Below, one piece after another: positions 8,896-17,988 of a DNA stretch of 64,000 bases. The position numbers and the translations under genes are program-made. Source of the stretch: Streptomyces xiamenensis (GTDB taxonomy: Bacteria > Actinomycetota > Actinomycetes > Streptomycetales > Streptomycetaceae); contig NZ_CP009922.3 in NCBI RefSeq assembly GCF_000993785.3, forward strand, positions 3,596,001 through 3,660,000, written 5' to 3'. Below the pieces are notes generated by a model. It ran no database searches. It was not told the DNA's origin and was given only the letters and a program-made list of their open reading frames with translations. Each line of letters opens with the position of its first letter. The first letter of the stretch is position 1.

Positions 8896-9409
8896 GGTCC
8901 GCCGCCAGCAGATCCATCAGCAGCCCGTCGTGCCACTCGCCCTCCGGGCCGCGCTCGTACTGCCGCATGATGCCCACCGGCCGGAACCCGACCTTGCGGT
9001 AACAGGCGATGGCCGCCGCGTTGTCCGCCGCCGGGTCGATCACCAGCCGGTGGTGGCCGAGGTCCGTGACGAGGTGCCGGGCGAGGGTGCGTACCGCGTC
9101 GGTGCCCACCCCGCGCCCGTGCACCGCCGGATCGACATAGATGTCGATGCCCGCGTGCCGGTAGTCCGGCTCCGACTCCTCGTGCCACTGGACCGCCCCG
9201 GCCACCGCCCCCGCGTACTCGATGACCAGCACGGTGGTGCCCGGCTCGGCCAGGTCCTCGTGCACGGCCGCCACCAGGTCCTGTCCGCCGCGCCACCGCG
9301 CGTAGACCTCCGGGGTGTCCCGGATCGCGGCCAGGGCCGGGATGTCCGCGTCCGTCACCGGTCGCAGGGTCACCTGTGCCCCGCGCAGGATCGTCTCCAT
9401 GCGTTCCAT
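8888..9409 (-). CDS. GNAT acetyltransferase, AAC(6')-like
   Basis: A 173-residue GNAT protein. The N-terminal ILRGAQVTLRPVTDADIPAL, the acetyl-CoA loop HGRGVGTDAVRTLARHL and the late motif NAAAIACYRKVGF are diagnostic of the fold. The order VYARWRGG followed by GIDIYVDPAVHGRGVG is like the aminoglycoside 6'-N-acetyltransferase group, so it may act on an aminoglycoside or another amine; this is inference only. ATG 9409 and ATG 9400 are both possible starts. It is divergent from the gene at 9428 with only 18 bases between starts, so both must share a very short promoter region. Confidence 0.85.
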   Translation of the reverse strand: MERMETILRGAQVTLRPVTDADIPALAAIRDTPEVYARWRGGQDLVAAVHEDLAEPGTTVLVIEYAGAVAGAVQWHEESEPDYRHAGIDIYVDPAVHGRGVGTDAVRTLARHLVTDLGHHRLVIDPAADNAAAIACYRKVGFRPVGIMRQYERGPEGEWHDGLLMDLLAADLS

Positions 9410-9427
9410 CGTGCCAGGCTGGCCGAC

Positions 9428-10180
9428 ATGAGCGAGGAGTTGCGCCCGAGCGCACGCATCGAGGCCGCAGGCTGGATCGGGCCCCGGCTGGGCGGGGAGT
9501 TCGGGGCGGCCAGGCGTACGGTGCCCGGCGGTTTCGCCGCCTACGCGCGGATCTTCCACCCCGCCGGTGACCACACCTGGGCCGAGGTCGCCGCCGCTAC
9601 CGGGCGACGGGCGCACCCCCTCATGCAGTGGCACGCCCTCGTCGGTCTGCCGGATCCGTACTCCTCGCGCGACCCGCTGTGGGGCGGAGACCGGCCGGAG
9701 CTGGGGCTGCTGGAACCGGACACGTTCGCGCGGCTGCGCACCGTACTGGCCCGGCACACCGGCACCGCGGACGCGTGCTGGTTCGGGCTGTGGGAGGGCT
9801 ACGGTGGCGTGGATATCCCGCCCGCCACACCGGCCCTGCCTCTCGTCGAACTGCCGGGCCGCGCTCACCTGCTGCTCAGCGGCGCGCTGGAGGCGGCGTG
9901 GCCGCACTGGTTCGCCGGGCAGTCGCCCAACCTCTACTGGCCCCAGGACAGGGCCTGGTGTGCGGCCTCCGAGATCGACTTCGACTCGACCCTGGTGGCG
10001 GGCAGTCCGGCGCTGATCGGCGAGTTGCTGCGCGCGCCGGGGCTGGAGGTGGCGGCCATCGGTCCGGACGACTCCCTCGCGGTCGACGCCGACCGGGTCA
10101 ACGCTCCACCGGGATCCGGGGGTTCGCCGGACGCGGGCACGCGTGGCCGGTCATGGCCGAGGTGGTGGCGTAGCCGATGA
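9428..10180 (+). CDS. hypothetical cytosolic protein
   Basis: A 250-residue soluble protein starting [23 protein letters not shown]. It is rich in Trp and Pro ([32 protein letters not shown]), a pattern I associate with conserved actinobacterial proteins of unknown function. The last ~28 residues (after DADRVN) become Gly/Arg/Trp-rich and run antisense through the 3' end of the MerR gene for 83 bases. The natural stop may therefore have been lost by mutation, extending the protein. Confidence 0.7.
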   Translation: MSEELRPSARIEAAGWIGPRLGGEFGAARRTVPGGFAAYARIFHPAGDHTWAEVAAATGRRAHPLMQWHALVGLPDPYSSRDPLWGGDRPELGLLEPDTFARLRTVLARHTGTADACWFGLWEGYGGVDIPPATPALPLVELPGRAHLLLSGALEAAWPHWFAGQSPNLYWPQDRAWCAASEIDFDSTLVAGSPALIGELLRAPGLEVAAIGPDDSLAVDADRVNAPPGSGGSPDAGTRGRSWPRWWRSR

Positions 10181-10496
10181 CCTCGTCCATCCGCTGCCGG
10201 GTGCGCAGGAGGGAGGTGATCTGTGCGTCGATGCGCTCGCGTTCGGCCGCCAGCCTCTCCAGCGTCCCCGGGTTCGCCCTGCCCTCCACCACGCACGGCA
10301 GCAGGTCGAGTACGGCCCGGCTCGACAGCCCGGCCGCGTACAGCTGCTGGATCAGGACCACCCGGTCCACCGCGCTCTCCGCGTAGTGACGCTGCCCGCT
10401 GGTGCTGCGCTCGGAGGACAGCAGGTGCTGCTCCTCGTAGTAGCGCAGCGCCCGGACGCTCACCCCGGTCCGCTTCGCCAGTTCGCCGATCCGCAC
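10098..10496 (-). CDS. MerR family transcriptional regulator
   Basis: About 132 residues from GTG 10496. The N-terminal winged helix reads [26 protein letters not shown], followed by [29 protein letters not shown] and a coiled-coil dimer helix. No cysteine cluster typical of metal sensors is visible. GTG 10496 was chosen because the domain starts there and GAGAG lies upstream; the frame also extends to a TTG at 10562, which would put the start inside the operator dyad. It is divergent from the ene-reductase gene and very likely controls it from the shared promoter. Confidence 0.88.
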   Translation of the reverse strand: MRIGELAKRTGVSVRALRYYEEQHLLSSERSTSGQRHYAESAVDRVVLIQQLYAAGLSSRAVLDLLPCVVEGRANPGTLERLAAERERIDAQITSLLRTRQRMDEVIGYATTSAMTGHACPRPANPRIPVER

Positions 10497-10546
10497 GGCT
10501 CTCGCCCGCCTCTCCCAGCCCGCCCGGGTGACCCCGGTCACAGAAC

Positions 10547-10578
10547 TTGCCTCTGACGTCAACGTCAGGTTTTAGCGT
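10547..10578 (+). promoter_or_regulatory. MerR-type promoter with 20 bp spacer and operator dyad
   Basis: A -35-like TTGCCT (10547-10552) and a -10-like TAGCGT (10573-10578) are separated by 20 bases. The spacer holds the inverted repeat CTGACGT-CA-ACGTCAG (10553-10568). An overlong spacer with a central dyad is the hallmark of promoters that MerR regulators activate by DNA distortion. It faces the ene-reductase gene. Confidence 0.75.
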
Positions 10579-10623
10579 AGCGGAGCAGTCAGCCAAACCC
10601 TTCTCTACGCCAAGGACAAGCTT

Positions 10624-11700
10624 GTGACCAGCATGTTCGACAGCTACCAGCTCGGTGGCCTCCGGCTCCCCAACCGCATCGTGATGGCCCCGATGACCCG
10701 GGCGCGCGCCACCGCGGACGGTCTGACGACGCCCGCCATCGCCACCTACTACGCGCAGCGCGCCACCGCCGGGCTGATCGTCAGTGAAGGCGTCGCCCCC
10801 AACGAACGCGGCCAGTCCAACGTCAAGGCGCCCGGCCTGTACACCGACGAGCAGGTCGCCGCCTGGCGCCCGGTCACCGACGCCGTGCACACCAACGGCG
10901 GCCGGATCTTCGCCCAGATCATGCACGGCGGGCGGGTCGGCCACGAGGCGGTCCAGGGCCACCAGCCGGTCGGGCCCTCCGCCATCGCCCTGGACGGCCA
11001 GGTGTACGCGGGCACCGCGCTCGGCTTCCAGCCGGCGCCGGTGCCGTACGCCCTGTCCACCCGGGAGGCGGCGGCCGAGGCGCGGGTCTACGGGGAGGCC
11101 GCCCGGCGCGCCGTGGAGGCCGGCTTCGACGGCGTGGAGCTGCACGGCGCCAACGGTTACCTCATCCAGCAGTTCCTGTCCTCCGGCGCGAACCACCGCA
11201 CCGACGTGTACGGCGGCTCGATCACCGGCCGGATCCGGTTCGCCGTCGAGGCGGTGGAGGCGGCGGCCGACGCCATCGGTGCCGGCCGGGTGGGGCTGCG
11301 GATCTCGCCCGGCGGCACTGCCTGGGACACCGTGGAGGAGGACGTCCCGCAGCTGTACGGCGCGCTGACCGAGGCGCTCGCGCCGCTCGGGCTCGCCTAC
11401 CTGCACACCCTGGTCACCACCGACGACGACACCCTCATCGGGCTGCGCAAGGCGTGGCCCGGCACCTTCCTCGTCAACCCCTCCGAGCAGATCGGGCCGG
11501 TCGAGGCCACCCGGGAGGGCGGCGAGGAGTGGCTGGCCAAGGGCGCCGATCTGATCAGTTACGGGCGCAAGTACCTGGCCAACCCCGACCTGGTCGAACG
11601 TTTCCGCACCGGCGCCCCGCTGGCCCCCACCCCCGAGCACATGACCTTCTACCAGGACGACACCGCGTTCATCAGCTACCCCAGCGCGCAGTACGCGTAG
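10624..11700 (+). CDS. old yellow enzyme family ene-reductase (NemA-like)
   Basis: A 358-residue FMN-dependent enzyme that would reduce activated C=C bonds of enals, enones, maleimides or nitro compounds with NAD(P)H. The barrel starts [23 protein letters not shown] and substrate motifs are [12 protein letters not shown] and [19 protein letters not shown], where the His-x-x-Asn pair binds the substrate oxygen, then [11 protein letters not shown], and [21 protein letters not shown] at the phosphate site. GTG 10624 lies six bases after AAGGAC. The adjacent MerR gene and promoter suggest induction by an electrophile or oxidant. Confidence 0.93.
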   Translation: MTSMFDSYQLGGLRLPNRIVMAPMTRARATADGLTTPAIATYYAQRATAGLIVSEGVAPNERGQSNVKAPGLYTDEQVAAWRPVTDAVHTNGGRIFAQIMHGGRVGHEAVQGHQPVGPSAIALDGQVYAGTALGFQPAPVPYALSTREAAAEARVYGEAARRAVEAGFDGVELHGANGYLIQQFLSSGANHRTDVYGGSITGRIRFAVEAVEAAADAIGAGRVGLRISPGGTAWDTVEEDVPQLYGALTEALAPLGLAYLHTLVTTDDDTLIGLRKAWPGTFLVNPSEQIGPVEATREGGEEWLAKGADLISYGRKYLANPDLVERFRTGAPLAPTPEHMTFYQDDTAFISYPSAQYA

Positions 11701-11706
11701 GCGGGT

Positions 11707-11733
11707 TGTCCCGGCCGGGCGACCTCCGGGACA
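11707..11733. terminator. short hairpin between convergent genes
   Basis: TGTCCCGG (11707-11714) pairs with CCGGGACA (11726-11733) across an 11-base loop, directly after the ene-reductase stop and just before the convergent MerR gene end. There is no U-tract. It could stop transcription from either side. Confidence 0.45.
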
Positions 11734-11742
11734 TCGCGGACG

Positions 11743-12759
11743 TCAGGGGATGAGCGTGTCCCCGCAGCGCACGGCGTCGGCGATCCAGGCGTAGGGGAAG
11801 GAGCCGTGGTCCTCCTCGGCGGTGGTCCCGTTGATCGCGGCCACCAGGGCCACGTACCGGCCGTGGGTGGTGTCGTAGACGGGGCCCGTGGAAGCGGCAT
11901 CCTCGTCGGCGACCTGGCGCAGGATGTCGGGCACCCGCTCGTACGCGCTCGCCAGCCGGTCCCGTACCTCGGGGGTGAGCGGGGTGTCCGAGAGCGCGGT
12001 GGCCGCTTCCAGGAAGCGGGTGACGGCCTCCTGGACCCATGGGGAGCGGGGGGACTGACCGGCACGGTGTGCTGCGAGGAGCTCTTCCATGACCGCGGCT
12101 CCGTCCCCGTGCACGAAGTCCTGGAACGGCTCGGTCGTGATGGCGCGGGTCTCCGGCGCGCTGTAGGTGTCTTCGAGGTAGGCGCGGACCGATGCGCGGA
12201 ACGCCGGTTTCCGCACCAGGTCGGCGAGCTCGATCCAGGCCTCCAGCTGGGCGGGCGTGGGATCGGCGGGCAGCACGGGGCGCATCGCCCGCAGCCAGTC
12301 CACGAAGCTTGCGGGGACGTCCAGATCCCGGCCGGCGTCGTTCCAGAAGTCGTCGATGACCTCCTCGCGTTCCTCGTCGGTCATCGAGACGAGCCTGCGC
12401 ATCAGGTCGGCCTGGGCGGTGGTGGCGCCCTGGGTGATCAGGGCCCGGAGCACGGCCCGTCTGGCGCTCAGGGTGCGTGCCTGGCCCTCGACGATCTCCA
12501 AGTGGGTGGTGAGCAGCTCGTGCAGGGTCGTGCCGCCGTCGAGCAGACGGCGGATCTCGTGGAGTTCGGTGTCCAGTTCGCGCAGCGTGCGCACGAGTTC
12601 CAGCCGGGCGATGGCGTCGATGTCGTACATACGCTGGCCGGCGCCGTTCAGGTGGGTGGGCTCGACGAGGCCGGTGTCGGCGTAGAACCGGACGGCGCTC
12701 ACGCTCAGACCGCTGCGGCGCGCGGCATCGCCGATGAGATACAGCTCGTGTTCGTTCAC
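11743..12759 (-). CDS. MerR family regulator with large C-terminal effector region
   Basis: About 338 residues from GTG 12759. The N-terminal MerR domain is LYLIGDAARRSGLSVSAVRFYADTGLV, with HLNGAGQRMYDIDAIARLELVRTLREL. A dimerisation helix and a ~220-residue helical region follow that I cannot assign; it has no obvious metal ligands. This is much longer than a metal or redox MerR sensor, so it may bind a bulky ligand. A TTG at 12780 in frame would overlap the palindrome, so GTG 12759 is preferred. The palindrome at 12775-12791 suggests it controls its own gene. Confidence 0.82.
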   Translation of the reverse strand: MNEHELYLIGDAARRSGLSVSAVRFYADTGLVEPTHLNGAGQRMYDIDAIARLELVRTLRELDTELHEIRRLLDGGTTLHELLTTHLEIVEGQARTLSARRAVLRALITQGATTAQADLMRRLVSMTDEEREEVIDDFWNDAGRDLDVPASFVDWLRAMRPVLPADPTPAQLEAWIELADLVRKPAFRASVRAYLEDTYSAPETRAITTEPFQDFVHGDGAAVMEELLAAHRAGQSPRSPWVQEAVTRFLEAATALSDTPLTPEVRDRLASAYERVPDILRQVADEDAASTGPVYDTTHGRYVALVAAINGTTAEEDHGSFPYAWIADAVRCGDTLIP

Positions 12760-12774
12760 GCCGCCACTGTCGTA

Positions 12775-12791
12775 CCTCAAGCCGCTTGAGG
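12775..12791. promoter_or_regulatory. perfect palindrome, probable MerR operator
   Basis: CCTCAAGC-C-GCTTGAGG is a perfect inverted repeat with 8-base arms, 16 bases ahead of the MerR start. The half-site CCTCAAG matches the outer half-site described for SoxR-type MerR operators, which supports a MerR-family protein as the binder. Confidence 0.65.
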
Positions 12792-12818
12792 CGCAACCCG
12801 GCCATCGCCGCTGACCTG

Positions 12819-12865
12819 TCCGACCCGCGCCGTGCGGACGAGCAGCACGAACGCCCCGGCGAGCA
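12819..12865 (-). repeat. direct repeat A: relic of the 3' end of the 17441-17614 gene
   Basis: This stretch matches 17444-17493 with about three mismatches and one three-base gap. On the minus strand both encode nearly the same peptide (LLAGAFVLLVRTARVG here, LAGAFVLLLVRTARVG there). Here no matching gene body remains, so it looks like a leftover of a second copy. The two copies have the same orientation and flank the ABC and ArsR-MFS genes. Confidence 0.6.
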
Positions 12866-12972
12866 ACCGCGCCCCGGCCACCCAGCGCGCAATGGGCGGG
12901 CGTGGCCTGATCCGGCGGGCCCGCCGAAATTCGCTCGCGGCCGGGCCGGGTGAGCCGCTACACCTGGCGGAC

Positions 12973-14006
<1,034 letters not shown>

Positions 14007-14013
<7 letters not shown>

Positions 14014-14816
14014 CGCGGCGGCAGAAGTTCGCCGCCTGCCGCGCCATGGCCCACCTGCATCTGCGCGGCCAGCTGATGTACCGCGGCGACTTCCTGCTGC
14101 GCATGCTCGGCCTGCTGATCCAGGTGGCCCTGCTCGCTCTCGTCTGGCGCGCGATCTACCCCGAGGGGGAGGCCGTCTCCCTGGAGACCCAGCTCGCGTA
14201 CGTCACCTACGCCGCCGTGCAGAACTGGGCGTTCACCCCGCCGGGGCTCGCTCCCAGCGCGATCCCGCAGCGGGTGCGCGAGGGCAGTGTGGTCTTCGAT
14301 CTGGCGCGGCCCCTCGGCTTCCCGGCCCAGATGCTCTCCGCCCAGGCCGGGGTCACCGCGGCCCTGTTGCCCCTCGCGCTGCTCGCCCTGCCCTTCGCCA
14401 TCCTCGTCGGCGGCGCGCAGGCGCCCGCCTCGGCCGCGGCCGTCCTGGCGTCCGTGGTCAGCCTGGCGCCCGCGCTGCTCAACGCGCTGCTGCTGGCGGT
14501 GCTCGTCTCGATGGTCTGCTTCTGGACCCTGGAGATGACCGGGATCTTCATGATCCACCGGGTGGTGGCACAGTTCTTCGCGGGCGCGCTGGTGCCGCTG
14601 TGGCTGATGCCGCCCTGGCTGGCGGGGCTGGCCCACGTGCTGCCGTTCCAGACCATCACCTACACGCCGATCGCCCTCTATCTGGGCCGGATCGAGGGGA
14701 CGGGCCCGGTACTGGGAGCGCTGGCCGTGCAGATGGGCTGGACGGTGGCGCTGTGGCTGCTGCTGCGGTGGGTGTGGGCGCGCGCCCATCGCCGGGTCGT
14801 CGTGCAGGGCGGGTGA
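14007..14816 (+). CDS. ABC-2 type exporter permease, first subunit
   Basis: A 269-residue permease with about six transmembrane segments. It starts at GTG 14007, overlapping the ATPase stop. An N-terminal amphipathic region (FAACRAMAHLHLRGQLMYRGDFLLRML) precedes the first helix. The later membrane segments include SLAPALLNALLLAVLVSMVCFW and a loop MIHRVVAQFFAGALVPLWLMP. The pattern fits the ABC2_membrane_6 family. With the next gene it would form a heterodimeric channel energised by the upstream ATPase. Confidence 0.85.
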
Positions 14817-14823
14817 GCACGCC

Positions 14824-15624
14824 GTGACCTTCGTCCGTACGTATCTGCTGCTCGCCGGGGCCGCCTACCGGGCGCAGCTCCAGTACCGGAGCAATCTGCT
14901 GCTCACCCTCGCGGGCGGCGTCGCGTACCAGGGCACGGGGCTGCTCTTCCTGTGGGTCATCACCTCACGGTTCGGGGATCTCGGCGGCTGGAGCATGGCC
15001 GAGATCGCCTTTCTGTACGGCATGCGGGTCACTTCCCACGGGCTGCTGGTCGTTCCCACCAGTCAGCTGCACCATCTCGATGTGGCTATTCGCACGGGAG
15101 AGTTCGACCGTTATCTGGTGCGTCCGGCCGGGGTGCTCACTCAACTGCTGTGCCGCCAGGTTCATCTGCCGACCCTCGGTGACCTGGCCACCGGCATCAC
15201 CGTCCTGGTGCTGGCGGCCGGACCGGCGGGCTTCTCACCCACCCCCTCCGCGCTGCTCTACCTCGTCCTGGCCCTGGTCGGCGGTGCGATGGTGGAGGGC
15301 GCGCTGCAACTCGCCTGCGCCTCCTTCTCCTTCCGGATGCTCTCCAACCTGGCGCTGCGCGGCCTGATCGACGACCTCATGAACACTTTCGGCGGCTACC
15401 CGCTGAAGGCGTTCCCGGACGCGGCCCGGCTGGCGCTGACCTACCTGGTGCCGGTGGCGTTCGTGGCCTATCTGCCGGCCGGGGTGCTGCTGGACCGGGC
15501 GGACGGTCTGCACGTCACCGCGTGGCTGGCGTACGGGGCGCCGCTGGCCGGGCCCCTGCTGTACGCGGCGGCGTACGCGCTGTGGCGCGCGCAGCTGCGG
15601 CACTACTCCGGCTCGGGCACGTGA
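14824..15624 (+). CDS. ABC-2 type exporter permease, second subunit
   Basis: A 266-residue permease of the same family as its neighbour. Diagnostic pieces are YRAQLQYRSNLLLTLAGG before the first helix, TGEFDRYLVRPAGVLTQLL in a cytosolic loop, and NTFGGYPLKAFPDAARLALTYLVPVAFVAYLPA near the C-terminus. GTG 14824 lies seven bases after the previous stop. The three genes form one operon. No resistance or biosynthetic genes adjoin them, so the cargo stays unknown. Confidence 0.87.
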   Translation: MTFVRTYLLLAGAAYRAQLQYRSNLLLTLAGGVAYQGTGLLFLWVITSRFGDLGGWSMAEIAFLYGMRVTSHGLLVVPTSQLHHLDVAIRTGEFDRYLVRPAGVLTQLLCRQVHLPTLGDLATGITVLVLAAGPAGFSPTPSALLYLVLALVGGAMVEGALQLACASFSFRMLSNLALRGLIDDLMNTFGGYPLKAFPDAARLALTYLVPVAFVAYLPAGVLLDRADGLHVTAWLAYGAPLAGPLLYAAAYALWRAQLRHYSGSGT

Positions 15625-15633
15625 GCTCACGCG

Positions 15634-15647
15634 TGCGCATGTGCGCA
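15634..15647. promoter_or_regulatory. candidate ArsR operator, copy 1
   Basis: TGCGCATGTGCGCA lies upstream of the ArsR gene. It matches the second copy (16054-16067) at most positions, sharing the frame TGC-N2-A-N-GTG-N-GCA. ArsR/SmtB proteins bind imperfect palindromes of this kind near their promoters. Confidence 0.5.
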
Positions 15648-15690
15648 CCTGGGGCTCCTAGAATGCCGGGTGAGGGAAGGGGGCGAGGTC

Positions 15691-16044
15691 ATGGCAGATG
15701 CGCACGGCTCGCAGGAGCGCGGCGGTGGTGGGGCCGGTGGCGGCGAGCGGCTGGATGTCGCGGTGTCCGTCCTGGCGCTGCTCGCGGACCGCACGCGGCT
15801 GGGCCTGATGGAACGGCTCGGCCGGGGAGAGGCCGATGTCACCACCCTCACCGAGGCCACCGGGGCGGCCCGTACATCGGTGAGCCAGCATCTGGCGAAG
15901 CTGCGGCTGGCCGGTCTGGTGGTCACCCGCAAGGAGGGGCGGCGGGTGGTGTACGCGCTGGGGCACGGGCATCTGCGCCGCCTGGTGGACGAGGCGCTGA
16001 ACGTCGCCGATCACCAGATCGGGGCGCTGCCGCCGCACGAGTAG
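15691..16044 (+). CDS. ArsR/SmtB family transcriptional repressor, probable metal sensor
   Basis: A 117-residue winged-helix protein. The core is VSVLALLADRTRLGLMERL, the recognition helix region is GAARTSVSQHLAKLRLAGLVV, and the wing is RKEGRRVVYAL. The last helix contains GHGH, then ADH 14 residues later, and PPHE at the end. This spacing resembles the alpha-5 metal site of CzrA/NmtR-type sensors, with the second helix ligand replaced. ATG 15691 follows GGCGAGGTC. With the MFS gene downstream it forms a likely metal-efflux operon. Confidence 0.87.
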   Translation: MADAHGSQERGGGGAGGGERLDVAVSVLALLADRTRLGLMERLGRGEADVTTLTEATGAARTSVSQHLAKLRLAGLVVTRKEGRRVVYALGHGHLRRLVDEALNVADHQIGALPPHE

Positions 16045-16053
16045 GTCGTCACG

Positions 16054-16067
16054 TGCATACGTGTGCA
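16054..16067. promoter_or_regulatory. candidate ArsR operator, copy 2
   Basis: TGCATACGTGTGCA lies between the ArsR stop and the MFS start and runs into the AT-rich tract CACATATTGTCTATG, which could be a promoter. It resembles copy 1 upstream of ArsR. Confidence 0.5.
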
Positions 16068-16119
16068 CATATTGTCTATGCTGGCCGGGTCGTTCCGCGC
16101 TGACCGGAAGAGGCCCGCC

Positions 16120-17433
16120 GTGCCGAGTGTGCTGCGCCATCGCACGTACCGCCGTCTGTTCACCGCCCAGGTCGTCGCCCTCGCCGGCACCGGCCTCGCC
16201 ACCGTCGCGCTGTCGCTGCTGGCGTACGACCTCGCCGGACGGAACGCCTCGGCCGTCCTCGGCACCGCGCTCGCGATCAAGATGGTCGCCTACGTCGTGA
16301 TCGCCCCGGTCGCCGGTGCGCTCGCCGGGCGGATACCGCGCCGGGCCCTGCTGGCCGCCATGGACCTCATCCGGGCCGGGGTCGCCCTCGCGCTGCCGTT
16401 CGTGACGCAGATCTGGCAGATCTACGTCATGGTCGTGCTGCTCCAGGCAGCCTCCGCCGTCTTCACCCCGGTCTTCCAGGCCACCCTCCCCCAGGTGCTG
16501 CCCAGGGAGGAGGACTACACCCGGGCGCTGTCCCTGTCCCGCCTCGCCCAGGACCTGGAGACCCTCCTCAGCCCGGCGCTCGCGGCGGCGCTGCTCACCG
16601 TCATCTCCTACGACTGGCTGTTCGCGGGCACCACGGCCGGGTTCCTCGCCTCCGCCGCCCTCGTCCTGTCCACGGTGCTGCCCAAACCGGTACCGGTGGA
16701 ACGCACCGGCGGGACGGTGGCGTTCGGCGGGCGGCTGTTCCGGCGTACCCCGCGCCTGCGGGCGTTGCTCGCCCTCGACCTCGCGGTGGCCTCGGCCGGG
16801 GCGATCGTCTACGTCAACACCGTGGTCATCGTCCGCGCCCACTTCCAGCACCCGGCCGGCGCGGTGTCGCTGGCGCTCGGCGCGTACGGGGCCGGGTCCA
16901 TGGCCGTCGCACTGGCGCTGCCCCGGGTCCTGGCCACCCGGGGCGACCGTCCGGTCATGCTGACCGCCGCGTTCACCCTGCCCCCGGCCCTCGCCGCCGT
17001 CGCAGCACTAACCGCCGCCGCCCCCGCCACCCCGACCTGGGCGGCGATGCTCGCGGCGTGGGCGCTGATCGGGGCGGCGTCCTCCGCCGTCCTGACCCCG
17101 GGCGGCCGGGTACTGCGGCGCTCCGCCGCCGAAGCGGACCTGCCGGCCGCCTACGCAACCCGGTTCTCGCTCTCGCACGGCTGCTGGCTGCTGACGTACC
17201 CGCTCGCCGGATGGCTGGCGGCGGGCGCCGGAATCCCCGTCACGGCGATGGTGCTCGGGGCCCTGTCCCTGGCCGCCGCCCTCACGGCCACGGCCGCCTG
17301 GCCGGCCCGCGACCCCGCCCGGATCGCCCACGTCCATCCCGACCTGCCGCCCGGCCACCCCCACCTGTCCACCGGCGGCCGGCGCCACACCCACCACTAC
17401 GTGATCGACACGCACCACCCGGCCTGGCCCTGA
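16120..17433 (+). CDS. MFS efflux transporter with His-rich C-terminal tail
   Basis: A 437-residue transporter with about twelve transmembrane segments, starting VLRHRTYRRLFTAQVVALAGTGLATVALSLLAYDL. This is like the NreB/enterobactin-exporter branch of MFS. The cytosolic C-terminal ~40 residues contain many histidines (HVHPDLPPGHPHL, RRHTHHYVIDTHH), a feature known from NreB-type nickel exporters. I infer efflux of a transition metal such as Ni, Co or Zn. GTG 16120 was chosen because GGAAGAGG lies six bases upstream; in-frame starts at 16063 and 16078 lie in or near the operator. Confidence 0.82.
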   Translation: MPSVLRHRTYRRLFTAQVVALAGTGLATVALSLLAYDLAGRNASAVLGTALAIKMVAYVVIAPVAGALAGRIPRRALLAAMDLIRAGVALALPFVTQIWQIYVMVVLLQAASAVFTPVFQATLPQVLPREEDYTRALSLSRLAQDLETLLSPALAAALLTVISYDWLFAGTTAGFLASAALVLSTVLPKPVPVERTGGTVAFGGRLFRRTPRLRALLALDLAVASAGAIVYVNTVVIVRAHFQHPAGAVSLALGAYGAGSMAVALALPRVLATRGDRPVMLTAAFTLPPALAAVAALTAAAPATPTWAAMLAAWALIGAASSAVLTPGGRVLRRSAAEADLPAAYATRFSLSHGCWLLTYPLAGWLAAGAGIPVTAMVLGALSLAAALTATAAWPARDPARIAHVHPDLPPGHPHLSTGGRRHTHHYVIDTHHPAWP

Positions 17434-17440
17434 CCGCCGG

Positions 17441-17614
17441 CTATCCGACCCGGGCGGTTCGGACGAGCAGCAGCACGAACGCCCCGGCGAGCACGGCGAG
17501 CCACAAACACAGCGTGGCCGCACCCTTCACATAAACCAGCCGCCCGCAGCCGGCGCACCGCCGGCCCTCCGCGCACCTCACCAGCCCCCGATGCCGGCAC
17601 GGCGCCGTGATCAC
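17441..17614 (-). CDS. 57-residue Cys-rich membrane microprotein
   Basis: Starts at GTG 17614 inside the stop of the preceding gene (GTGA overlap), so it is translationally coupled. The N-terminal half carries five cysteines and a His (PCRHRGLVRCAEGRRCAGCG), like a small zinc ribbon or knuckle. A single transmembrane helix follows (LCLWLAVLAGAFVLLLV) and a short basic tail RTARVG. I do not know a family. A relic of its 3' end is found at 12819-12865. Confidence 0.7.
   Translation of the reverse strand: MITAPCRHRGLVRCAEGRRCAGCGRLVYVKGAATLCLWLAVLAGAFVLLLVRTARVG
17444..17493 (-). repeat. direct repeat B: 3' end of the Cys-rich microprotein gene
   Basis: This is the intact copy of the repeat described at 12819-12865, here in its gene context. 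The two copies are in the same orientation about 4.6 kb apart and bracket the ABC exporter and ArsR-MFS genes. Confidence 0.6.
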
Positions 17615-17988
17615 GACGCCCCCCGCGCCCGGTCGATCTCCTGCAACCGCGCCGGCCGCAGATCGGCGGCGGTGGCCCGCCAGTGGACATCGGGATCGTC
17701 GAGCGCCCGCAGGTCCAGCGGCAGCCCGCACGTGGCGGCGAACATCACCTCGCCCACCCGGTTCTGCCGGTCACTCCACAACGCCATCCCCGGCAGCACG
17801 GCCGGACGCAGCGCCCCGGCGAGCAACTGCGACCCGACGCGGCGCGCGACGGCCACGCGCATCCCCAGGATGTTGATGACCGGCGGCGCGGACCCGACCT
17901 TCACCTCCTGCACGGCGGCGGGCGGAACGTCCAGCAACGCCAGCAGATCCCGCAACTGCCGCACCACCCGCTCCCCGTCGCGGCTCAC
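17611..17988 (-). CDS. hypothetical protein, middle gene of three-gene operon
   Basis: A 125-residue soluble protein starting MSRDGERVVRQLRDLLALLDV. A helical N-terminus leads to a mixed region with VKVGSAPPVINILGMRVAVARRVG, and it ends in a charged tail. I cannot assign a family. It overlaps both neighbours by four bases, so the three genes are one tightly coupled operon, transcribed away from the DUF5753 regulator. Confidence 0.7.
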   Translation of the reverse strand: MSRDGERVVRQLRDLLALLDVPPAAVQEVKVGSAPPVINILGMRVAVARRVGSQLLAGALRPAVLPGMALWSDRQNRVGEVMFAATCGLPLDLRALDDPDVHWRATAADLRPARLQEIDRARGAS

